From NCBI GenBank assembly GCA_021229015.1, contig CM037777.1, positions 28,891,584 to 28,955,583 on the forward strand: a DNA stretch of 64,000 nt, given 5' to 3'. The position numbers and the translations under genes are program-made. Source of the stretch: Solen grandis (taxonomy: Eukaryota > Mollusca > Bivalvia > Adapedonta > Solenidae). This document shows, one piece after another, positions 43,221 through 55,330 of this stretch (its first letter is position 1; the number at the start of each line of letters is the position of its first letter). The notes beneath the pieces were generated by a model that saw nothing but the letters and a program-made list of their open reading frames with translations, was not told the origin of the DNA and did not search any database.

Positions 43221-44800
43221 CAGTGCTCCAAGAAAATTAAAATGACAGACAAGCCCAGGGCAAGTAGATTGAAAAAATCAACTTGCCCTGATTGAAAACT
43301 TACTTGCCCTGATAAAGCGCGTTATTCTGTTAAGCGCTGTCAAGATTATGTTTGTAATTCATTGAAATTATACTATAGGGAGGGGGCCTTATAAGACTAG
43401 CAATTTAAGAAATAATACAAGTCTTTCAATTTGTTTAATGTATTTTATTTATTTTTCATATAATTTTTTAATAGTTTTATTTTTTGTAACAAAGATAATT
43501 TTCAAGGTTAACTTATCTTAATATTTATTAACAACATGGTAACACAGACTGTCTGACACATAAATGAAACTTTAATCTTAGAATTATTTTTGTATTGTAT
43601 AACAGTAGATAATGAGCAATTGACTATAAAGGAATTTAAAAATTGTAGAGTTAGCATATTATAATTGAGGTTTATTCTTTTATTTAATTACCTTTATGAA
43701 TGTTTATTTCTTAACAATAACTTTAACTACATAAACAACTTTTGTGTTTCTTGGGTCGATCCTGTACCGATCAGTTCCTAACACAAACACATTATTTCCA
43801 GCCAAAGAAGGGAACTTTTCACAATGAACACAGAACATTTTATCAAGATCACTGTCATAGCGTAGCCACTCATGACTCTCTAACCATTTGGATTGAAACA
43901 CGCGTTTACGTTTACTACTCTCGTAGATTTTGTCGGGCTCTTCTGCCTTACGTTTTTTACTTTCGTTTTCGCCTTTATCGCGAGGCTTAAGCAAGAACTT
44001 CAACATCTTTTCCGTTGACAGTAAACTTACATACTGAATCAACTTAGGTTTTTTGTATTTTTTAATTCCCAGTATTTTACTCATTTTATTTATTCTTTGT
44101 TAAAAAGCATTCTTGTGATAATCAATTAGCGATTAATACAATAAGTTGGACAATTGGTCAATCGAGAGTAGTGGATCTTTAATTGTTTGCTTACCTGTTA
44201 ACAATAAGATGGTTTGACAGTTTGGTCGACTCACAGACAGTAGCTAATCACACCATTAGTTAATTAATAACGAGTCCTTTATCGGTGCCTTAATCCATTA
44301 AAACAGGGTCTTTCAAATAGACCCTTGTTAAAACAACAATTTCTCTTCAAACGCAGAGTAGAAAAGTACAGTAGATACCCGAATGATGTATAAATTAATT
44401 AGTATTCATAAGTCTATTTTTATCGCGACCAATCACGTTCGGCAATTGCTTCTGTTTCTATTTTCGGATAAAAGAGACCGACACCGCATGACGTAGTTAT
44501 TGTGTAGCTTGTATCCATAGCGGTTATCGATTGGTTGAACCAGAATGTAAACTACCCCTATGACAAGGTCACGTTCGGTGATATTTATTGTGATTAGCGC
44601 GTTTTGCCTCGAGCAAGGTTTATAAATGATGATAATGAAATGGATTACTTATAGAGGGTCCGGGCAAGATTAAAAATTTGTTCAATGCGCCCGGCCTTTT
44701 TAGAGGTGCCCGGCCGGGCAAGATATTTTAAAATGGTGACCGGCCCGGATTGAAAATAGAGGAGCCCCGGGCGCCGGGCTATCCTGCTCTTGGAGCACTG
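43221..44800 (-). mobile_element. hAT transposon remnant with cagtgctccaag termini
   Basis: 1580 bp with inverted ends cagtgctccaag (43221 onward and ending 44800). The subterminal regions repeat ttgccctg and gcccggc-rich phrases. The inside carries a truncated transposase start. The flanking octamers do not match, so either the target site has decayed or an end is misplaced. Confidence 0.65.
43704..44084 (-). pseudogene. Truncated hAT-type transposase N-terminus with TTF-like zinc finger
   Basis: 126 codons from ATG. The basic region KKRKAEEPDK is followed by FQSKWLESHEWLRYD and a zinc-finger-like MFCVHCEKFP...NVFVLGTDRYR. This matches the TTF-type finger found ahead of the hAT transposase core (also in ZNF862-like host proteins). 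The frame ends shortly after in basic residues and the catalytic domain is missing. It is most likely a remnant of an internally deleted transposon; a small zinc-finger protein is a remote alternative. Confidence 0.6.
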
Positions 44801-44821
44801 ATCATACATGTACATAATTTG

Positions 44822-45130
44822 ATCGCCCCCGTGGCTTAGTGGATAGAACATCTGCCTCTGGATCTTGACTTGGGAGGTTGTAGGTTTGATCCCTGGACTC
44901 AACAAGCTAAAGTCATAAAGTGGTACTGGTATGTCTCACTTGACTAGCGCTTGTCATATAAGGGTAGTTACAGGACTTGTTGGCCCAGTGTTAGGATAAT
45001 AAGCTGGGTGTGGTATCAGAGTTCTGTTGCTTTTGCATACACAAGAGATTACATGTATCATGCCACATGTCTACGGAATGATACTGAAGTGTGGCAGCAC
45101 TATATATGTCTCAGTTAGACATAGTCTCCC
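44822..45130 (+). repeat. tRNA-derived SINE
   Basis: The head at 44826-44900 is tRNA-like (gtggcttagtggatagaac, ggtttgatccctgg). The body includes ggcccagtgttaggataata and ggtgtggtatca, the reverse complement of the bodies at 54.9 and 57.6 kb. It sits just upstream of the EXO1 exons. Confidence 0.65.
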
Positions 45131-45458
45131 AATGACTGAAATATGCAACAGTATAAGTTATAACTTGTTTTTTTGTAAATGTTTTATTCAAATGATTATC
45201 AAAAGGTTGGGTGAGGGGCAATGGTGAGGTTTTGTTTTAGATGTACATTGTATTATGTAGATATGGGTTGGTTTAAGTGATTCGTAATACTGCACAATGT
45301 TTATTGACAATGTAAAATCACCTTTGGCTGGAAACAAAAGAATCTAGGTTAAAAAGTTATTTAAACCCAATTGCGTATTCCATGTTAGGATGAGCTGGCA
45401 AATGGATTTATTTTCCCACTTATGAATTATGATCATGGATGTTTTGTTTCAGTGAAAG

Positions 45459-47007
45459 ATGGGTATCCAAGGATTGCTTCCATTTTTGAAGAAAATCCAT
45501 GAGCCAGTGAATGTTTCCAAGTTTTCTGGGTGCACTGTGGCAATAGATTCTTACTGTTGGCTCCATAAAGGGGCTTTCTCTTGTGCAGAGAAGCTGGCCC
45601 TGGGAGAGAAAACAGATCAGTAAGTAACCATTTACTTTATGATTCTTCTTCTTCCATACGATGACCATGCATGTGGGTTAGAAAAGAGCTAATAGTGTTA
45701 GGCCTCCTAAGCAACTCAGTCCAGCCAGGAATAGAATGGTGCAAAACCTTACACCTTAAAAACCCTTCCTGTCTAGTATAAATATAAAACTTATTCATGT
45801 ACAATTATGACTTGATGAATGTAAATTTACTGAACTTTTAAGTTGTATATGAAATAATTGATTTCTCTTTCCATGCAGATTTTGTAGAAGCTGAACTACA
45901 AAAATGAATATTGTATGAGCAAACAGTGGAGACCCCGGTCAGACAGCTCCTGCGTTGTTTGTCAATGCATCAAATAAGTGTGTAATTTTGAGGTACAGGG
46001 ATATGATGAAATTTAACCCTTTACTTCATGAATATTCACTGACAAATTTATGACTACTTGATTATTAATTAACTGAACTTTAAATGGTATATGAAATAGT
46101 TGAGTTTTTCTTTGCTCTGCAGACTGTGTAGAATCTGAGGTACAATATTGTATAAGCACACAGAGGAGACCCTGATCAGGAGCTGTCTAATCTGGATCTG
46201 CTCTGTTTGCCAGTATGAAGTAGAGGGTTAAAAGAATATGACATTTTATTTGTTTTCTTTTAATGCCACTACTAAATGGGGGTAGTACCAGTAAGGGCTA
46301 AAATTCTTCCTTTTCATGAAATTGGGATTTTTCAGTCATTTGAAGACATTTTGTTCAATATTTTGTATTTGAGGATATTGTAAATTTAACTCTTAATAAT
46401 TTTGGCTCCTTGGCAAATAGAACAGACTGAGGTCAGACAACTCCCTCAGGGCTGTCTGATCAAGGCCTCCCCTGCTCATACAATATTGTAGTTCAGATTC
46501 TACGAAGACAAAATTATAGTTTCATTAATAGGTATCTTCCCCTGCAAAAGATTCTTTATATTCATGCAGTTTTCCCCAAAACTGCTATTAATCAATAACT
46601 TTTTTTTTCCAAACTTAAGAAAATGGCAGTTTTATCCTCCAAATAATAGCTATATAACCACATCCCCAACATCAGAAAAAAAGGCATGCATCAGTTTCTA
46701 TGAACAGCTTTAATCTTTATGTTTTGAGATCTATCAGGAGATAGAAACTTTCACCACATGGCTCTGTAGCTTTGTTTTGTTAAAATTGAGTCTTTATAGC
46801 CTTGAATAAGATCACCTTTTCTCATGTATTTAGACATATATATGTTACAGGTAAAAATTCAACACTTTGAGCAATGTATTTTCACAGGTATGTGTACTAC
46901 TGCATGAAGTTTATCAACTACCTGCTTTCTAAGAACATAAAACCTATCATGGTATTTGATGGCTGCCACTTACCATCAAAGAAAAATGTAGAAAAGACAC
47001 GAAGAGA
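45459..47007 (+). CDS. EXO1: Exonuclease 1, first two coding exons (XPG N domain), incomplete
   Basis: Exon 1 is 45459-45619 (acceptor tttgtttcag at 45443-45452, so a non-coding exon lies upstream). Exon 2 is 46888-47007. Both have GT/AG borders in matching phase. The product starts [16 protein letters not shown] and includes [33 protein letters not shown] and [10 protein letters not shown]. The first-metal aspartates D30 and D78 fall at the same residue numbers as in human EXO1. EXO1 is the 5'-3' exonuclease/flap nuclease of mismatch repair and end resection. The next expected segment (XPG I domain) is not found before or after the 48374 gap. This is therefore either a gene disrupted by the assembly or a duplicated 5' fragment. 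Confidence 0.85.
45790..46520. repeat. Three copies of a short repeat in EXO1 intron 1, one inverted
   Basis: Direct copies near 45820-45970 and 46060-46230 share tgaactttaa.ttgtatatgaaat, tgtagaa.ctga..tacaa and ggagacc. A reversed copy lies at 46425-46510 (tcctcccctgctcatacaatattgta). A related copy is near 58075-58180. Non-coding; probably a small MITE or SINE family. Confidence 0.55.
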
Positions 47008-47839
47008 GTAAGTCTGACAGGCTTTTTATTATTTATGATTTTATCCTTTTTATACACCTATGAATCTCTTATTTTCAGTGAAAAGATTCTTAAGTTTTTG
47101 AAATTGCATCATCTGACAAAGGATTACAGTTTAATTTTCACAACAATCAGGGATATAGCAATAGTCCCCATAGCAGAGTTTGCAGGTAAGTTCTCAAAGG
47201 TCACGACCTGGATCTCATCACTTGTGAAAATACTCCGGTTCTAAACTGGAGCCCTTTTCAAAGATTCTCTGAAAAGTTGGAGTTGTCCCATACCTAGAGT
47301 CTATGAAACACTGCTGTTCATAAATCAAAAACCTCTGTTTATTGTACATTTGGGGTAACAGATGTCTGTATTCATAAACAAACTACATGTACTTGTAATT
47401 GGTAAATGCCTCAAATTTGAGTAAGAATACTCTATTCAGATCTTAGATATTTATCCACAGAGGGGTAGGTTTATGTTCTGGAATTAATATAAGTTTTTAG
47501 GTTTTTTTTTTCTAAAAGTTTTCAGAATTAGATGTTATTGAGAAGCTTGTTCAATCAGATATATACTACTCAAAGTTTGCGAAGCACCAGTGATATACTC
47601 TGTCTCAGCATAAGATAAAGGTAATGAATCTTTTGAACATTTGTTACAGCATTATTTTTGTAATGGGTTCTTTTAATTGATAAGAATCAAGATTGTCAAA
47701 ATTAATTATCAAATGACAAGTTAAACTTACAATCCACAATAAAATTTGAAGTTGAAATATAATAATTATATTAAGATATTATTGAAATTTCAATAAGTGG
47801 ATGTAAATAATGATTAATAATGTTATTTTTAACCAGGTT

Positions 47840-48210
47840 TTCCGAAGGAAAATTCTGGTTATTAGATTGGGGTATGTCGGCGGCCGGATGGGCAGGTGGG
47901 CGTAAACAATTTCTTCTGTGCGCAACTCCTCCTACATTTTTCAACAGATTTGGCCCAAACTTTTACAGAAGCATTATGACATAGTGGCCAGGCACATATT
48001 GTCAGGGTTTTGTGGTTTGACTATTTTTGATGCAGTTATGGCCCTTTGTTATTTTTTTCACATATGTAATATATAGGGAAATATTCTTCTGTGTGCAACT
48101 CCTCCTACATTTTTCAACGGATTTGGCCCAAACTTTTACAGAAGCATTATTACATAGTGACCTGGCGCATATTGTAACAGAAGTTATGGCCGTTTCAATT
48201 TCACAGTGAC
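47840..48210. repeat. Dispersed repeat with ~168-bp direct duplication
   Basis: cttctgtg.gcaactcctcctacatttttcaac.gatttggcccaaacttttacagaagcatta occurs twice, about 168 bp apart. It is preceded by ccaggttttccgaaggaaa. Non-coding. Confidence 0.65.
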
Positions 48211-48373
48211 ACATGATATGTGGTGCTAAGCAAACTTTGAGTTGTATATTTGGTTCTGTCAATAATTTTGGTTTACTACTAAGTATGGATCCCCACTGAA
48301 GCATAATGTAACACTGAATAGAACAATTAATTATGGTTCACATTCCTTATTAAGAAAAAAGGTCAATAATAAA

Positions 48374-48473
48374 NNNNNNNNNNNNNNNNNNNNNNNNNNN
48401 NNNNNNNNNNNNNNNNNNNNNNNNNNNNNNNNNNNNNNNNNNNNNNNNNNNNNNNNNNNNNNNNNNNNNNNNN
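48374..48473. other. Assembly gap (100 N)
   Basis: Exactly 100 N. The missing EXO1 exons could lie in it if the true gap is large. Confidence 0.95.
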
Positions 48474-48760
48474 CAATGGAAATTCTGTTTTCAGAAAAGC
48501 ATTATTAAATGCCATAAATCTATTTTAAACCACCTGTTACTGTCTTCTTATATATAAAAACATTAATTTAAGACAATAGCATATGAATTAACTTGGTGGA
48601 GTTATTAACACGCGCATGCTGACGCAATAGAAGTATGAAGAAGGAAATTTAATATTAAGTTTAGGCTTCTTTCCAAATCACCATCATCAGCATGTAATAA
48701 TTTCATATTATGAAAAAAAAAGATTGATATATTTATAATCAATACAATTTAGAACTGTTA

Positions 48761-48763
<3 letters not shown>

Positions 48764-48796
<33 letters not shown>
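48764..48796. repeat. (GT)n microsatellite
   Basis: Run of alternating t and g. SINE-like debris follows to about 48900 (ggccttcttcattcc...cttaaacccaacaaacaaac). Confidence 0.85.
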
Positions 48797-48797
<1 letters not shown>

Positions 48798-49848
48798 TAT
48801 TGACACGTGGTATTGACACGTGCCATTAAGGGCCTTCTTCATTCCTTATCAACCGGGAAGGGCGGTGGGACTTAAACCCAACAAACAAACAAACAACTTG
48901 GAAGGGTGTGCTCGAGTCAATATTCTAGATTACGTTAGTTAGTCGTTGCTTCTGTTCATCATCATCATCATAGGCATGGGATTGATTTTAGACTTCATAA
49001 ATATAAAGGGTCAGAATATCAAGGTTTATCATTTTTACTATTTTATATTTAGGGCATTTGAAGTCAATTCCATAGTCGAGCGTTCTGTACTCTGACAGCT
49101 CTTGTTCAATATATAGTTTAGATGTATGTTTTAATTTTGATTATCGTGTTCTAATGTTTAAAAAAAAAAATGAAAACTATCTTTTCTTGTTTCTTATCTG
49201 ACAACTGAAAACTGATACTGACCACATACCCACCTTTATAAACAGATTAGAATCCAGCATATAACCTATTTTGGTTACAATCTAGCGCTCTTGCTGCTCA
49301 CCACAACCAACCCGCCGACAGTCTATCAGTGCCTTCGGCGCTTTGATTTGTTAAACTGTTCAGCATGGCTGACTGACTGCCGTTATACAAATATAACAGT
49401 CAATCAGTGTGTCAAACACCTTTGGCACTATTTTGTATGCTGGTTTTAATTATCATAGGAAACAAAATCAGCTTCATGTGACCTACATCAATACAGAAAT
49501 GTGACATGTTTCGATGCCTTTTCACGTATGTATATTAAGGAAGTAGCAGGAATGACACATACAAACACTCATGCAGCCCAACCCTCGTAACCTGTCGACG
49601 TCTTCTTTCTATCTTAAAACATACCTACGTGAGGCATGAAAGCATCAAATAATGATACTCACTTAGGGCAAACTTCAAATGTTCAACCCTCTTTGTCGGT
49701 ACTTTAAAGCAAAAGAAATTCAAATTTCATTAACAGCACAGCCCATTTTACAGGTACGCTGTCAGGTATATTCAATTCGAAACACAGGTAAGATAGATTG
49801 ATGATAAATATATATGACAGAATGAGATAATATATAAACCGTGCTTAC

Positions 49849-49903
49849 CTGTGCCTAAAAAAATAATTTGCAAAAAGCATAACAGAATAATATATTCCCG
49901 CAT
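49849..49903 (-). CDS. Possible first coding exon encoding a signal peptide
   Basis: Minus strand: an ATG followed by 18 codons, MREYIILLCFLQIIFLGT, one base, then a strong donor (g|gtaagc). The peptide has a basic start and a hydrophobic core, as expected of a secretory signal peptide. I found no second exon between here and the 48374 gap. It could be the start of a secreted protein gene whose body lies in or beyond the gap, or a chance match. Confidence 0.35.
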
Positions 49904-49941
49904 TTTCACTTGTCTTCCTGATTCACTATTTCAAAACAAGT

Positions 49942-50008
49942 ATGGCGGCAGGCAGAATTGAGGACAGTAACCTTGACATAGTCATCGGTGACAATATTCT
50001 TCCGCCAG
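49942..50008 (+). CDS. Possible first coding exon on the plus strand
   Basis: ATG in good context (caagtATGGCGG), 22 codons (MAAGRIEDSNLDIVIG...), then cca g|gtgaaa as donor. It would be divergent from the signal-peptide exon with only 38 bases between the two ATGs. No downstream exon identified; both calls cannot be checked from sequence alone. Confidence 0.3.
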
Positions 50009-50009
50009 G

Positions 50010-52680
50010 TGAAAATTTCGTCCCATCTTTAAAAAACAATTGCACATTTAGATTCACCTCTCTGTTCTTGCACCGAACAGAAATTATTTTAAGTAGACTA
50101 TATTATTTTAAATAAACATGTTATAATTAAATTCAGATTAGAAGAATATAAACCGTCACATCGTAGGAACTACTTTTTTCACATGTGTAACGGACACGCA
50201 TAAGTTACATACCAAACAGCAGGATGTCATGATTCAAAAGTTCTATGTATCTTATGTATGAACAAGCGGATATTGTGGTCAGGCATGAGTAATTTTACTA
50301 AAACATGAACAAGGGGAGTACCTCTTTTGGTCTAACCGTCAACTTTCAAAACGTTTAAATTGCGTAATGCATGTAGATTAACTTAATATAGTCTTTATAC
50401 AGTTACTGAATATTGTTTGTAGATCTATGTATAATTGTTTTATAGATCTGTTTTAAAACTATCTATTTTACAATTTACGTCGTTAATCCATCTGAACGGG
50501 TCCTGGGTTGGACCAGAACGTACTTTTTTGTCATAAAAAAATCCTTGTCATAGGACCCTTAAATTTTTATTTGTAATATTGGTTAAACAATATCTCTTTA
50601 TACACATTACGTGTAATATAGTTAAAAGAATAACCGGAATGTGTATTCACCCGTCATTCATTTGATTGAATCATAATTACTTTAATATTCTTCAATGAAT
50701 ATAATTACAGAGATGTGAATATACGAGCACAGACATATGGTGAATATGTCTATGATACGAGGGATAAAGCAGCTCTAAAAATAGAAAAATGTTAATGTAC
50801 CTCCGTGATATTTATAATCCTTAGATATAACATATATTCTCTCTCTCTCTCTCTCTCTAGACCAGTACATGCCTCTGGTTTAAATAGATATCGATTTTAC
50901 TTCTCTTTATATTAAATTATTTAAACTACTTTTTGATAACGGCGTATAAAGAACAGAAGGGATAGTATGTGCGTGTATGTTTGTGTGTAAAGATAATATT
51001 ATTTTAAAAAGTGATTAAATATAAGAAAAAAGAATAACAATAATTATAATAAAAATCCTGTGATAAAATGTTATAAATGAATAACTGAATAAAATGACAA
51101 TTGTGATAAATAATTAGCGGGCCTCTCAATGCAATTGCTGATTGGAGGATAACCACTGGCAAAGATTCAGATGGGGGTACTGGGGGTCCGGACTCCCTGA
51201 GATTTGGTTATTATGTTTAAAATATGCATTAAAGAGGGGGAGAAGGGGGTCATGCCACCCCCCACCCCCCTTTAAGAAGAAAGAAAGAAAGGGAGGACAA
51301 TTTTCAATTTTTCATAGATTGGCTCGAGCCTACCCCCCCCCCCCCCCCCGCGAGACAAATTGCTGGTGCTGGATCCGCGCATTGTGTATGTTTGTGTTGG
51401 TTAGACTGAGTGAAAAGCGGGCCAGTTATGTATAGAATTCGCATAACTTGGTACAGTGAAACTACAAAATAATTGGGGGTCATACCGGGTATTTGGTGAG
51501 AAATCTTGGAATCGTTACTCAAAATCTAGGAACCCGGTCCCGTGATGCACGGAGCGCGAATTAAGATCACGGACGGGTACGCGCCAAATGCTGTTTTGTT
51601 ATTCCATAAAGAAGATTTCTTCTTTTATATTATATTAATATTTGCACCTTGTAACGGGATGAGAATTAATTTTTAAAATTATTTTGAATTTCTATCCGGA
51701 AATCTCTTTCTTTCTTTTCTCTCTCTCTCTCAAATTATTTTTATATACATTTAGCACACAATAGATTTATACGCTTTTATATAAATTATCTTACAAAACT
51801 ATTAAGGGTTAGGTCAGCGAGTTTGTAAATTATTTTTGTCTTTTATATTTAATTTGGATGGGGAATTTGCAAGGAGATTAATTATCATTTTGAATCATAT
51901 GTATTTAAGAAAAGAAAACAGATACCATAGTTAAAGATTGGTTCCTGCCAAATCTGTAATCCACTTAAACAATGTTATTTTACCTTCACGATAGAATACA
52001 TTTGTTTAAAACCATTTTCAGGACGTAGTAATAACAATGAGTATAATAAGCTATATATTAGTATTATATATAGTTTATATATTTGCCAGTGTTGCCTCAT
52101 ACTTTGTGTGTTTATATATGTTTTGGTCTTCCCGTAATGGATTTGTCTCTAAATCGCCATCATGTCATTTTACTTGCACTAGAACCGCATAATTGCCAAT
52201 ATCATTAGAAAGTTGATAACGTCTTTATTTCCCCTTTTTTTGTACCTGGAGAAAAAACAACATAGTTTTGATAATCAAGATTCCAATGAAATTGACAATT
52301 CTGCCATTCTAGTGCCAGTGTGTCGATCTTCTCAACTCTTGGTTTTAGGGCTCTGCCTTGTGCGAACATAAAGCTCATCGAAACTGTATATAACTGGGAA
52401 AAAAATGTGTTTTATATTAGTATAACCCAAGACAAAGTTGCTGGAGTTCGAAGATCCTGGTTGTATCATTTTGTAGGTATAGGGAACAAAACTTACAAGC
52501 CGTGTAGTGCACGTGCTACATTGGCATCACCAGTCAGCTACCCACCGTTAAGGAACAGGAGATAACCCCTGCTTTAGGTAAAGAACTGTAATTCGAATAG
52601 TTATCCGCCTTTGTAAAATTTTTAGTTCATAGTTTCCACGTCACTGCCGATTATCTACGTATTTGGCGAAGAGATCAGCG
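50010..52680. other. Spacer, no confident gene
   Basis: AT-rich, with (CT)n near 50838-50860 and 51718-51730. A C-rich stretch (51240-51350, including C18) lies inside a repeat-like patch. Open frames are short and unsupported. Confidence 0.4.
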
Positions 52681-52694
52681 TTTGCACTCAACAC

Positions 52695-52962
52695 TTGTAG
52701 ATACGCACTTCGTGGCCAAGAGGGTAAAGTCGCTGACTTTAATACTCACTCAGCCCCTCACCGCGTGGGTTCGAATCCCAGCAGGGTCATTTGGATTTTC
52801 ATGTGAGGAAGCCTTCCAGTTGGCTTGCGGTAGGTCGGTGGTTCTACCCGAATGCCTCCGTGCATTCGGGGTCTTCCTCCACCTGTAATTAGCTGGACGT
52901 CGCTATATGACTGAAATACTGTCGAGGCGACGGTAAACTCAAATAGTCAAGTCAAGTCATAA
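52695..52962 (+). repeat. tRNA-derived SINE with conserved 3' domain
   Basis: The head at ~52708-52790 has gtggccaagagggtaaagtcg and gggttcgaatcccagc with a long variable region (Leu/Ser-type tRNA origin). The body reads gaggaagcc...ttgcggtaggtcggtggttctacccg...ggtcttcctccacc...gctggacgtcgctatatgac. The tail is repeated gtcaa. It is the best-preserved copy of a family also present at 29.34 kb. Confidence 0.8.
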
Positions 52963-52965
52963 TAC

Positions 52966-53870
52966 TTACTTATTTAGCGTATTTTTTTCTGGTGCAAGTC
53001 CATCTAGGTCCTCTTTACCAGACTCGTCGTCTTCTGCCTCTACAACTATTCTGCCAGTTCCGGTTACTATATTGGCACGATAATTTTCGTAGAGGAGTTC
53101 TTGATCTTTCCATAGCTTGTCTAGTCTTTTTATGAATGTGTCTAGTGTTTTTGCAGTAAAATCTTCTTCAGGTTTTAGCTGATCGATCATACCACAAAAG
53201 AGTACCTTCGCAGGCCTGTCTCACATTGCTGCGGATATATTTTCAATGAGTTGCTTCTTGTGCTATGCCTGTCTGAACACCCTTCTCGATCACATCTTTA
53301 TAATATTTTTCGCGTGTAAAAGTTTATGTTTCGATAAAGTCTCCTCTTACTCTTCTGAAAGCTAATGTTGGTAATTTCATTTTTTCTGAATCTCTCTGCC
53401 TAATTTAGAGCTTTAAAACCTGAGATTTGCTTCGTGGCTCTCCTTTGCACACTACTGAGCTTGAGAATTCCAGATGTGTTCTTACTAAACTCTTGTACAA
53501 TGGATCTCTTTTGAAATCTTTGTTATTTCTTGCCCTACCAATTCATATGAATTTTCCATTTTCTTCCTGCCAATATGCATATGTTTACATTTTTCTGGAT
53601 GAAATCTGAGGAGCCAGCTGTCACTCCATTCTGATTGATTATCAAGATCATCTTGTAGTTGTTTGTAATCTGCATCTTCTGTAATGATATTGTACATTTT
53701 CGTGTCGTCAGCAAAAAGGAAAGCCTGCAAATTCACCCTCTCTGGGAAATTGTTTATGTAGATGACAGTGTTGGACCAAGAACAGACCCCTGAGGAATTC
53801 CGGATTCTTCTGTCCTCTAGGTTGATGGTAATCATTTTAATTAAATCAGATGAAATCTACCAGGACCCTT
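52966..53870 (-). pseudogene. LINE reverse transcriptase fragment
   Basis: Minus strand, from high to low coordinate. A PQGSVLGP motif is present (about 53795-53773, in another frame). Then come YINNFPERVN and the catalytic AFLFADDTKMY, LDNQSEWSDSWLLRFHPEKC, and a C-terminal LDTFIKRLDKLWKDQE block (52966-53190). There are several frame breaks and deletions. This is a different LINE lineage from the one at 1-1651, judged by sequence. Inactive. Confidence 0.75.
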
Positions 53871-54849
53871 ATTTTATAGAATATCTCCTGAATCTACCTA
53901 CTAACTTGGAAATCTTGGTGCCAAGTATAAATAAATATATAATGCTTTTCATTACTGTTATTAACTATATATATATATATATTTATATTTACAACAATTG
54001 TAAACCAACTTTTCAGAGCTTATATAATTCATTCTCAATAGTGCAATAGCTGGGGTATGTGGTCATTATTGTGGAAGGAAACCATTGTATCTGGCGGAAA
54101 ACCCACCTGCCTTGATGGGCAACTACCATGTTCTTGATAATACCCAAGTATGATCTCATGCTCAAATAGGAGTATCCTAATCAAATCCCTATTGAAACTA
54201 TTAGGCATAGTTGAGTCTTGAGTATAAAAATCATATCCAAGCACCACACGGGGCCAGAGCTGGAAAATCTGGCCCTAACATGTCCAGGCTTCTGGAAAAT
54301 TGTCACCCTTCACCAGTACACCTAGGCTGAAATCCACCGTCAACAATACTTAGCGCTAATACTTAAATTCTTCACTAGATAGATGCATATTTCACCGTTT
54401 CTATTTTATAAGATTTTCAAGCATGTGACTAACCAGAAATGAATTAATACCTTAATATCTAACAACATTAATTTTGTTCAGAAATGAAATAGTTGGGTGT
54501 TTTTATAAGAAAAAATAAGAATAACGAAATTTGCCTTTAAGGATTATTTAGCGCTATGAAATCAACCGAAGTTTATTGGTGAAGAATGAAATGTTTCCGG
54601 ACACCTGGTCATGGTAGGGCACCTAGGATATGTTATGTAAAACATTGACCTTTTCCTAATGACCTCTTGATTAAGACTCTTCCTTATTTAAAGCATCTAA
54701 GTAAAATATTCAACACTGGGCATATGATGTTACAATGTATAATATTCTGGGAGAATAGAAAACAATATGGGGAAAGAGAAATTTACTCGTAACTAACAAT
54801 TTCTCCTTTCCCGCAATGTTTTCAAAAGTAGTTGTTTTTTGTAGTTAGG

Positions 54850-55127
54850 TTTAACATCCTGCCTACAGTATTAGTCATATGGATACAAAGTCTACTTGAG
54901 ACAGATATAGTGCTGCCATGATGCAGTATCATATTATAGATATGATGCATGATACCACACCCAGTCACATTATTCTGACACTGGGCCAATCAGCCCTGGA
55001 ATTAGACTAATATACTGAGCACCGAGCAAAGGAGCTATGCCATTTTTTTTTATGACTTTGGTATTTTGCAGCCAGGGACCTCCCGATTCCGAGGTGGATG
55101 CTCTAACCACACAGCCACTGCAGCCCG
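54850..55127 (-). repeat. tRNA-derived SINE
   Basis: Read from the right on the minus strand: a tRNA-like head (gcagtggctgtgtggttagagcatccacctcgg), then a body with ccagggctgattggcccagtgtcag and gactgggtgtggtatcatgc. Same family as 44.8, 57.6 and 59.6 kb. Confidence 0.65.
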
Positions 55128-55330
55128 ATTTATTTATTTGTAGATAGTGTAATTTCTAAGAATTACTTGTAACAGGTTTATGTATAATGCTGTATATCTA
55201 CATGTATGTGTCTGCTTGAAACAAAGAGAAACTATTAAGACATTGATTAATAACTTTAATTGTTTGTTTGAGTTTTCAGCCCTTCTGGCAGTGTATGTCT
55301 ATATGAAAGACATGGTGCCACCTCACTTTG

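Noticed and set aside
51142..51435. 97-codon frame with poly-Pro segments
   Set aside because: The prolines come from C homopolymer runs in a repeat-like patch; no other coding signal.
55276..55330. Exon-like frame (LLAVYVYMKDMVPPH) after a ttttcag acceptor
   Set aside because: The frame runs straight into the minisatellite, the protein is not recognisable and there is no donor; probably chance.
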